NCBI GenBank assembly: GCA_964393335.1
Contig: CAYMTN010000056.1
Location: 1 to 25,543, forward strand
Reading direction: 5' to 3'
Source: CAYMTN01 sp964393335
GTDB lineage: Bacteria > Chloroflexota > Anaerolineae > Aggregatilineales > Aggregatilineaceae
DNA length: 25,543 nt
Part shown: positions 16,783 to 25,500 of the stretch, piece by piece
How positions within the stretch are numbered: the first letter of the stretch is position 1
Layout: each line of letters opens with the position of its first letter
Position numbers and translations under genes: made by a program
Notes under the pieces: model-generated
What the model saw: the letters and a program-made list of their open reading frames with translations, nothing else
Databases searched by the model: none
What the model was told of the DNA's origin: nothing

Positions 16783-17595
16783 ATGCTAAACAAGGTCCAC
16801 GCGCGGGTGCGGCAAATCAGGCCGGTGCTGGTCGCTGCATTTGTCGTCCTGTTGTTCGGTAGCATCCTGGCGATGTTCGTCGCCGATCTGAGCCACAAGC
16901 TGTCCGGCGATTTTCGTTACCACCTGGCCGATAACCTGACCGCGGTGGCGGCTGTGCTCAGTTTTTTCCTGGCATTTCTGTTGAGCGGGGAACCGGGCGA
17001 ACCGGCTGAAGCCAGGTTTGCGCCCCGTGTATGGCAGATCATCATCAGCGCCGGGATAGGCGTAATCGTCGCGGGCGCGATGTATTTGATGGTGTATTAC
17101 TACTACGACAAGGTGCGCCCCTATGAAATCGTGGTCGAACTGGCTACCAGTACGGCCATCGCCGCAGCAGTGTACAGCTTGTTGCGTCCGGCTGCGGCTG
17201 GCGATTCGTACCGGCTGGAGCGATTCGATCCCCTGATGATGTTCGGCGCGTTTACGCTGCTGACGGTGATCACGATTGTGCTGCGCTGGCGCGCGGCAGG
17301 CAGCGATGTGCTGACCTGGATTGTCGTTCCGCCGTATTTGTTTGTCATGCCCGGCCTCAGCCTGGGGCTTGCGCTGCTGCCGGAAAATACGCATTGGCTT
17401 GAGCGCCTGGTTTTGGCCGTGCCACTTTCGATAACAACGCAGTTGGTGGCGCTCGTGTGGGTGGTCCAACTCGGTATCGCCGTTGACCTGACCGTGTTTT
17501 TCCTGGTTTCCGGCCTGATCAACATCACCGGCTTCGCGGTCGTCGGTTACCAGCGTTTCATGCACCCTGGATCGGCTGACGTCAAAGCCGGTTAA
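16783..17595 (+). CDS. DUF1616-like multi-pass membrane protein
   Basis: A 270-residue integral membrane protein with about seven hydrophobic segments (first at residues 14-34, then at about 50-68, 83-104, 115-132 and three more to 260). The stretch VVPPYLFVMPGLSLGLALLP then LERLVLAVPLSI resembles the signature of DUF1616 proteins (PGY or PGLSLG, a loop with an acid, then a long helix), which occur beside exported sugar-linked proteins in archaea and some bacteria. No catalytic residues are recognisable. ATG 16783 is chosen because TGAGG (16773-16777) is 5 bases upstream; an in-frame ATG at 16753 would overlap the preceding gene by 11 bases but has no ribosome site. Last gene of the three-gene unit; an 84-base convergent gap without a clear terminator follows. 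Confidence 0.65.
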   Translation: MLNKVHARVRQIRPVLVAAFVVLLFGSILAMFVADLSHKLSGDFRYHLADNLTAVAAVLSFFLAFLLSGEPGEPAEARFAPRVWQIIISAGIGVIVAGAMYLMVYYYYDKVRPYEIVVELATSTAIAAAVYSLLRPAAAGDSYRLERFDPLMMFGAFTLLTVITIVLRWRAAGSDVLTWIVVPPYLFVMPGLSLGLALLPENTHWLERLVLAVPLSITTQLVALVWVVQLGIAVDLTVFFLVSGLINITGFAVVGYQRFMHPGSADVKAG

Positions 17596-17679
17596 CGGCA
17601 AAGTTACGTCCGGGCTATCGACTGAAGGGCCTATACAACCCCATCCGTTCAACCCGCTTTCAAAGACCATTTCCCCCAA

Positions 17680-18822
17680 TTATCCCCCCTCTTTTACGGC
17701 AGAATCTTCCATCCGGCCTTCGTATAAGTCCAGATAGGCCTGGACTGTGTGTTCCCAATCAAAGTAAGCAACCGCACGCTCCCGGGCTGAAAGTGCTATT
17801 TGTTCGTGTTTAGTCCGATCAGCGATTAACGCGTGGATTTTGACCAGCAAATCCTGAGGGGTTCGTTCGGCAAACACGGCCATTGTTTCGTCTAGATATT
17901 CGCGATTCGCAACCGTATCAATAGCAACGACCGGTAATCCGGAGGCCACAGCCTCCAAACCTACCAGAGGAAAATCGTCGCCATCTGTCAAAAGCAGAAA
18001 CAAATCAGACGCTTGATAAACCTCCAACAGCTCTTCTTCGGAAACAAATCCCAGAAAACGCATATTAGGAGTAGCTGGAGGCGGGGTACCACGCCCACAA
18101 ATGACCAATTCAAACTGCTCTGAGTTTATTTCGGTCAGCAAATCGATGCCTTTTCTAAACACAAATCGCCCCACAAATAGAACCGTGAACTTAGTGAATC
18201 CCCACTTCTGCCGCAACGCCGCTTTTTGCGATGGTGTAGCGGGAGCAAAAGTTGTCGTATCTACCCCGACATTGATTTTGATAACCGGCATTTCTGAAGG
18301 TAAAAATGGCTGTAATTCCTTGGCCACTCGCTCATTGATAACAACAAGACAGTCACTATTTCTTGCTGTAAATCGCCCAAGCGTCCGAAAGGCTAATTTC
18401 TCGACGAAATTCGTAAGGGTATTGTCGTATTTTATAATGCCCGGATACTCCGTCAGGATTACCGGGATTTTTCTTCGTCGGCCCATCCATGCTGCCAGAA
18501 CGCAATCCATATAAAGCATCCCTTGAACGTTGATGGCATCAGCGTTCTGTAGCACCAAACGGAGCGCCCGGTAGAGCCGAAAGATGTTGAAGATAGGGTA
18601 TGGAATAGCGTATTTCTCCAGAAAATTCAGGGCAGGAATCGTCACATGAATTATTGAAGGATCATCCTGCGCCTGCGTAGTAGAATCTGGAGATCCAATA
18701 TTCGAAGACAGGTGGGTAACAGTATGTCCTCGCGCACTCAACCGGCGGCTCAATTGATCAACAAGTGTCTCGACGCCACCCTGGTGGGGTAGTGCATAGT
18801 GTGAAACAATGACGATGTTCAT
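17680..18822 (-). CDS. GT4-family (GT-B) glycosyltransferase, low G+C
   Basis: A 380-residue soluble glycosyltransferase. The start MNIVIVSHYALPHQGGVETLV has the glycine-rich acceptor-side loop of GT4 enzymes; the C-terminal half has VLFVGRFVFRKGIDLL, NMRFLGFVSEEELLEVYQASDLFLLLT and DDFPLVGLEAVASGLPVVA, the nucleotide-sugar-binding region with the E of the EX7E motif. It would transfer a hexose from a nucleotide-sugar donor to a lipid, glycan or protein; specificity is not readable. In four 60-base lines I counted (17941, 18121, 18301, 18361) G+C is about 44 percent, well below neighbouring genes, which suggests acquisition or a different history. It converges on the DUF1616-like gene and diverges from the giant-protein gene. 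The ATG is preceded by AAGGAAATGA on the minus strand. Confidence 0.85.
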   Translation of the reverse strand: MNIVIVSHYALPHQGGVETLVDQLSRRLSARGHTVTHLSSNIGSPDSTTQAQDDPSIIHVTIPALNFLEKYAIPYPIFNIFRLYRALRLVLQNADAINVQGMLYMDCVLAAWMGRRRKIPVILTEYPGIIKYDNTLTNFVEKLAFRTLGRFTARNSDCLVVINERVAKELQPFLPSEMPVIKINVGVDTTTFAPATPSQKAALRQKWGFTKFTVLFVGRFVFRKGIDLLTEINSEQFELVICGRGTPPPATPNMRFLGFVSEEELLEVYQASDLFLLLTDGDDFPLVGLEAVASGLPVVAIDTVANREYLDETMAVFAERTPQDLLVKIHALIADRTKHEQIALSARERAVAYFDWEHTVQAYLDLYEGRMEDSAVKEGG

Positions 18823-19321
18823 TCATTTCCTTCCATCAGCAGACGTAAATCAACCTATCATGTAAAAATGTCCAAAGATGGACTATTCCACCGGCTAGAA
18901 CATTCGGCAGTTAGCACAGCCTGGCGCAAAAGCGTCAAGCGTTCAGGCCGGTAAAGGTCGCCCAGTACCAGGCCCACTTGAATGGCTCAACCCCAATAGC
19001 GTTGAAATAATCGAAAAAGCCAGGATACGCTACGCGATTCCCAGTGAAGGTGAAACCGGCAGCGCGTGGTGCGTAACGAGCAACACGTTCATGCACCGCA
19101 TACTCCGCAGCGGTGGCGGCGCACACGCCCCAAGCGGCGATCAGACCGTGTCCAGTGTACCACGTCAGGCGGTTATGCACACCAACACCTGAGCGGATTC
19201 CGGTTGTGATTTTCCTCAGTAGGGACGTCCGAGCTTTAGCATGTGCAAGCGGGAAGGCGGGCCAAAAACACAAATAACCTTGTTTTTTATTACGCAAATA
19301 TTTATTACCGCGCGTATTATC

Positions 19322-19350
19322 TTGACATAATTATCAGTATGTTCTTAAAT
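19322..19350 (+). promoter_or_regulatory. Promoter for the giant repeat-protein gene
   Basis: A perfect TTGACA (19322-19327), a 17-base spacer and TTAAAT (19345-19350, 4 of 6 to TATAAT) in AT-rich surroundings. Transcription would start near 19357, leaving a leader of about 240 bases that begins with the 12-bp inverted repeat. Confidence 0.65.
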
Positions 19351-19359
19351 AGATGTATC

Positions 19360-19397
19360 TGTGATCATCCCCCTGCTGTATCGGTGGGATGATCACA
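19360..19397 (+). repeat. 12-bp inverted repeat at start of leader
   Basis: TGTGATCATCCC (19360-19371) pairs perfectly with GGGATGATCACA (19386-19397) around a 14-base loop. Given the promoter prediction it would form at the very 5' end of the transcript (RNA-stabilising hairpin), or act in DNA as an operator. No T run follows, so it is not a terminator of the plus strand. Confidence 0.55.
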
Positions 19398-19540
19398 CTC
19401 AAGCGGGTAGGAAAAAGGTTATTTCTGGGGCCAATTGTCCAGGTCTTAGCATGTTTTCTATTCTCTTGTGCCATTCGATGACGCCACACTGAAACAAGAG
19501 TTCTTTGATCACAACATGCCATCGTGTTTGGTCAAATGCC

Positions 19541-19593
19541 TGAGGCCCCTCACTCATAACCCAATCTACATACCAAAATATCAGGGGGCCTTA
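19541..19593 (+). promoter_or_regulatory. Possible ribosome-site-sequestering hairpin
   Basis: TGAGGCCCC (19541-19549) can pair with GGGGCCTTA (19585-19593), nine pairs including one G-T, with a 35-base loop. The right arm contains the GGGG part of the ribosome site AGGGG (19583-19587) that precedes the ATG at 19597, so pairing would hide it. This could be translational control, but the loop is large and the match may be chance. Confidence 0.3.
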
Positions 19594-19596
19594 AAA

Positions 19597-22500
19597 ATGA
19601 AATACTCGCGTACCGTCGTCGTCGTGGTCGTGCTGATCCTCTTTACTCTGATCGCAACTCCTCAGTTACCCTTTCAAACGCTATCCCAATCTATATTGAC
19701 CGCCGAGGCGGCATCGCCAGGGCCGGTAACGCTGAATGGCACCTTCACCGCACCTCCAACAACACTGGACCCGCAAATAGCTGCGGACTCGGTGTCGTAC
19801 TTCGGCGGCCATATGAACACCGCGCCGCTTGATCTCATCCCAGGTGACGGCTTTTTTGACGTACTCTTTATGCCTGATCCTGACGGCACGATATCCGGCA
19901 CGGTTTATCTGGAGGACGCGGTCACGCCGCTTGCCACGGCGAGCGTGTGTGTGGAGAGTTATGATTCGCCGGTCGCTTGGACTTGCGTCGACGCCAATCC
20001 GGATGGCACGTATACCCTCACTGGACTGGAAAGCGGCGATTACCGACTGTACGCATATGATCGGTCTGACACCTATCTCAATGAATACTATCAAGACGAA
20101 CTTTATTGGCAAGAGGCGCATCGGGTAACAGTGACCGCACCCGGCAACACGCCGGGCATCGATTTTACACTGGAGCTAGGTGGCGCGATCACTGGCACCG
20201 TCTATGAAAGTGATGGTGTGACGGCTATCGGCGATGCCCAGGTGTGCGCGTATGACCTCAATTACTACGGGGCCGGATGGGGTTGTTTCACTACCAACCC
20301 GGATGGCACCTATAGCACCGGCGTTTTTCCATCTGGACAGTACGCAGTCAAGGCGATTGCGCCCGGTTTCATTCAGGAGTATTACGACAACACAGGATGG
20401 CAGCAGAGCAACGCCAACCCGGTGACGGTGACGTCACCAAACGACACGCCGGACATCGATTTCACGCTCGATGTCGGCGGCAGCATCTCCGGCAAAGTCA
20501 CCGAAGCGGACGGCGTGACGCCCATTCCAAGCGGCGTTTGGGTGTATGTCAGCGAATACCACACCGGGGAGTCGTTTGGTAGTCCATCGGTCAACCCGGA
20601 TGGCACGTATACCTCGGACGGTCTGCCCACCGGCGAATACCGGGTATTCGCTGGTGCGACGGGTTACCCCGGCGAATATTATGCAAACCGCCTGTTTTAC
20701 GACGAGGCCGACCCGGTGACAGTCACTGCACCGGATGACACGTCGGACATCGACTTTGCGCTGGAACTGGGCGCAACGCTTGGCGGGTATGTCCACGAGA
20801 CCGACGGGATCACGCCGATCCAGGGTGCGTGGGTGACCGTCGACACGTTCTACGACTTCCAGGGCGTGGGCGGAACCCAGACTGACGAAACTGGATACTT
20901 TGAGTTTGACGCTCTGCCCGCAGGCACGTATCGGGTGCGGGCGGGAGCCGATGGTTACGCCAATGAGTTGTACGACGAAGTGCCGTACTACGGCGATCAT
21001 ATGCTTGCCACGCCGCTTGAGCTCGGCCCAGGCGACAGCTTCTTTGACGTATATTTCACGCTGGACATTGGTGGTACGATTTCCGGCACGGCCCGCAATG
21101 GTGATGGCACGGTGCCGTTGGAAGGCATCCCGGTGGATACGGAGCCGGGCGGGTTTGGACGCTGCACCGAGAGCGACGGTACGTTCACGATGGAGGGGCT
21201 GCCGCTGGATACGCCGATCAAGCTGTTCGCGGGCGGCCCGGGATGGGGCGGTTGCAGCAGCGATGGTGCATACGCCCGCGAGTACTATGAGGAAGCACCG
21301 GATTACGACAGCGCCTCGCCGGTTGAGTTGTCGCCCGGACCCGGACAGGACGCGTCTGGCATCGACTTCACATTGGATGTTGGCGGCACGGTATCCGGCA
21401 CGGTGGTTGACCAGGTTTCGGGCCTGCCGCTGGCTAACATGGGTATCGGCGTAGACTTTGGCAGTTGGAGTACGGGCGGGTGTACCGACGAAAACGGTTA
21501 CTACATGGTCGGCGGCGTGCCGTTCGATACGCCCTTCCGCGTGAATGCGGGTGGCGATCACGGTTGCTCCGGAGCGCAAAACTATGTTCGGGAATATTGG
21601 GAGGAAACGCCCAACTGGGATGACGCGACGATCCTCACCGCGACCGACGCAGCGCCGGACCTCACCGGCATCGACTTCACGCTGGAAGAGGGCGGCAGCA
21701 TTTCGGGTTACGTGTATGAGAGCGACGGCGTGACGCCGGTTGAAGACGCCTGGGTGTCGGTCGATGTATTCGACACGTTCGAGGGCAGAGGCGGCACGAA
21801 TACCGATGCCAGCGGGTACTACATCATCTCCGGTCTGGCAGACGCCGATTACCGCGTGCGTGCAGGCGGAGCCGGGTACGCTAATGAGCTGTATGACAAC
21901 GTGCCCTACTATGGCGACCACAACAATGCTACGCGCGTGACAGTCAGCGCAGGCAGCGACGTAACCGGTATCAACTTCACGCTTGACCCTGGTGGCACGA
22001 TCACTGGCACGGTCTACGCCGAGGATGGTATCACGCCGCTGGAGGGCATCCCGGTGGACACGCAGTCGGGCGGCTATGGGCGCTGTACGGATGTCAATGG
22101 CACGTTTACGATGGACGGCCTGCCGCTGGACACCCCGATCATAGTCGCGGCGGGCGGCCAGGGATGGAACGATTGCAGCAACGACGGTGCATATGCCCGA
22201 GAGTACTATGAAGAAACGCCCGATCAGAACAGCGCGACCCCGGTCACGCTGGCATCCGGCGGCGGCGAACATGCTACCGGCATCGATTTCACGCTGGAAG
22301 AGGGCGGCACGGTGTCCGGCACGGTGATTGACCAGGTTTCGGGCCTGCCGCTGGTCAACATGGGTGTCAGCCTGGACTTTGACGGCTGGGGCATGGGTGA
22401 GTGCACCGACGAAACCGGTCACTACGAAGTCGGCGCTGTGCCGCTGGATACGCCCTTCCGCGTGAATGCGGGCGGCAATCACGGCTGCTCCGGGCCGCAC

Positions 22501-25500
22501 AACTACATTCGGGAATTCTGGGAGGAAACGCCCAACCGGGATGACGCGACGATCCTCACCGCGACCGGCGCAGTGCCGGATTTCACCGGCATCGACTTCA
22601 CGCTGGAAGAGGGCGGCACGGTGTCCGGCACGGTGGTTGACCAGGTTTCGGGCCTGCCGCTGGCCTACATGGGCATCGGCCTGGAGTTTGACGGCTGGGG
22701 CACGGGCGAATGTACCGACGAAAACGGCCAGTACGTGTTTGGCGGCGTGCCGTTCGACACGTCCTTCCGCGTGAATGCGGGCGGCAATCACGGCTGCCCC
22801 GGGCCGCGCAACTATGTTCGGGAATATTGGGAAGAGACTCCCAACCAGGGTGACGCGACGATCCTCATGGTCACCGGCTTAGCGCCGGACGTCACCGGCA
22901 TCGACTTCACGCTGGAAGAGGGCGGCACAGTATCCGGCACGGTGGTTGACCAGGTTTCGGGCCTGCCGCTGGCCTACGTGGGCGTCGGCCTGGACTTTGG
23001 CGGTTGGGGCGCAGGCGAATGTACCGACGAAAACGGCGACTACATGATCGGCGGCGTGCCACTGGATACGCCCTTCCGCGCGAACGCGGGCGGCTTCAAC
23101 TGGTGCGGCGGCTCGTCAAGTTACATCCGCGAATACTGGGAGGAAACGCTCAACTGGGATGACGCGACGATCCTCACCGCGACCGGCTTAGCGCCGGACC
23201 TCACCGGCATCGACTTCACGCTGGAAGAGGGCGGCACAGTATCCGGCACGGTGGTTGACCAGGTTTCGGGCCTGCCACTGGCCAACATGGGCGTCAGTCT
23301 GGACTTTGACGGCTGGGGCGCGGGCGAATGTACCGACGGAACCGGCCACTACATGTTTGGCGGTGTGCCACTGGATACGCCCTTCCGCGTACACACGGGT
23401 GGCTCGAACTGGTGTGGCGGCTCCTCAACTTACGCCCAGGAATACTGGGAGGAAGCGTCCAGTTGGGATGGCGCGACGATCCTCACCGTGACCGGCGCAG
23501 CGCCGGATATCACCGGCATCAACTTCACGCTAGAAGAGGGCGGCAGTATCTCCGGACGAATCACCGAGCGCGGCACCGGGATCCCGATCCCGTATGCCGA
23601 CGTGACTGTCTATCCGACCGATTACAGCAACAACTACTCAACGCAAGCCGACGACCAGGGTTACTATATGGTCGAAGGGCTGCAAACGGGGCAGTACTAC
23701 GTAGAGGCCGTAGCAGAGGGTTATGCTTACTTCTACTGGACAAGCTGGGGCGAGAGTCCGGTTCAAGGAGAACCGGTTGGCGTCACTGTGGACGCAAATA
23801 CGCCGGACATCAACATTAGTCTGTTGTGGGGTGGCACGCTGCGTGGTCGTGTGACCGACACCGGTGGCAACCCCATCCCGAATGTGGTTGTGAATATACC
23901 CTGGCCGGGCTTTGCCTGTACAGATTCCGATGGCTACTGGCAGCTTGAGCATATACTGGTTGACATAGACCTGGTCGTCTACGCAGGCGGCGAGCCTATG
24001 CCCTGGAGTGGATGCCCATCCTCGCATCCTTACTACGCACTGCGCTTCTATCCGAACACGTACGATCCCAGCGCCGCTGTCCCGGTAACGCTCACTTCTT
24101 CCGGTGAGATCATCGACAACCTGGACTTCACGCTGGAACAAGGTGGCGCGATCAGCGGGCGCATCACAGACCAGACCAGCGGGCTTGGGATCGCAAATGC
24201 GACGGTCTATATCGAGTCCGAGAATGAATTCAACTGGGACGACTATCAGACGACTACCGACGGCAACGGCGACTACTATCTTGAGGGCCTGCCGCCGGTT
24301 GACTTCCGGGTCTATGCTGAATCCGGCGGGTATGTGCGCGGGTACTACGACGGCGCGACAGGCACGACCAATATAAACGACAGCATCCTGGTACCGGTCG
24401 CACTCGGCACGGAGACGTCGGGCATTGACATCGCGCTCGAACTGGCCGGTACGGTGTCCGGCACAGTCTACGCCGATGACGGTGTGACCCCGTTGGTCAA
24501 CATCAACGTCGTTTTGGAGCTTGGCAGTAGCAACATACGCGAGTGCTCAGACGAAAACGGCCACTACCAGATGGCTGGTGTGCCGATGGACACACCCTTC
24601 AAGATCTTTGCGGGCGGCGGGTACAACTGGTGCGGTGGTTCAGAAGAATATGTTCGCGAGTACTGGTACGAAGCACCCGTCCAGAATCCTACCTGGCTTA
24701 CGGTGACCAGCGCCGTTCCCGATCTCATCGGCATCGACTTCACGCTGACGCTCGGCGGCGCTATCTCCGGCCATGTCTACGATGCGGACAGCGGGCTGCC
24801 CGCTGTGGGGACCTGGGTCAGAGCCGAGGATCCCGACTCCGGGTGGGTTCTCGGTGGTGCCGACGCGGATGGCGATGGCAGCTACCGTATGAGCGCGCTG
24901 CCTGCCGGCGAGTACCGTGTATTTTCCAGCGGGGCCGACTATGCCGGGCAGTACTACGTGCCGGAACTGGTACCGGTGGTGGCCGGTTCGGATACGACCA
25001 ACATTGACTTCTACCTGGAACCTGGTGGTTCAGTTTCCGGTCATGTGTATCAAGAGGATGGGTTTACACCCATCGCACACAGGCTGGTGGAAGTGGAAGC
25101 GGACGGCGTTTGGTCTGAGGCGTGTTCCGGGCCGGATGGCTTCTACGAGATAACAAACCTGCCGCTTGGCGTTCCGTTGCAGGTTCGCTCGCAGCGCGCC
25201 GGACGATGTGGTCCACCAGATTACTATCTGATGGAATACTGGGAGGAGTCACCGGACCAGGCCGGGGCGACGGACATTATCCTGTCGCTTGTGGACCGGT
25301 ACGTGACCAACATCGACTTCACGCTCGAACTGGGCGGCAGCATCAGCGGTCTGATCACGGCTGATGAAAGCGGCGATCCACTGGAGGCGATCTGGGTGTG
25401 TGCGTTCGATTATTCAGCGCCCACCTTCGATCAAGGCAACGAGTGGCGATGCGTGCAAACCCAACCGGATGGAACCTACACGATCACCGGGATCGTACCG

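Larger units (their letters stand above)
18823..19596. other. Long AT-rich intergenic region with possible gene remnant
   Basis: A 774-base gap. On the minus strand 18935-19297 is open for 120 codons and reads protein-like (LTWYTGHGLIAAWG, FDYFNAIGVEPFKWAWYW), but its only start is TTG without a ribosome site and I recognise no family, so it may be a decayed fragment. The right half (19290-19596) is AT-rich and holds a plus-strand promoter (19322-19350), a 12-bp inverted repeat (19360-19397) and a hairpin that would cover the ribosome site of the giant gene (19541-19593). No tRNA, CRISPR or transposase was seen. Confidence 0.5.

Noticed and set aside
19334..19522. A 62-codon minus-strand frame in the leader of the giant gene.
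   Set aside because: It overlaps the inverted repeat, has no ribosome site and no recognisable composition of a real protein.
20434..22791. A 785-codon open frame on the minus strand inside the giant gene.
   Set aside because: It is periodic with the plus-strand repeats and made of Arg/Ala/His-rich sequence; it arises because the codon bias of the repeats avoids reverse-strand stops. No ribosome site or family pattern.
22303..23538. Regular 309-base repeats as a possible CRISPR-like or non-coding satellite array.
   Set aside because: The period is a multiple of three, the frame is open throughout and the repeat is a protein module with conserved residues.
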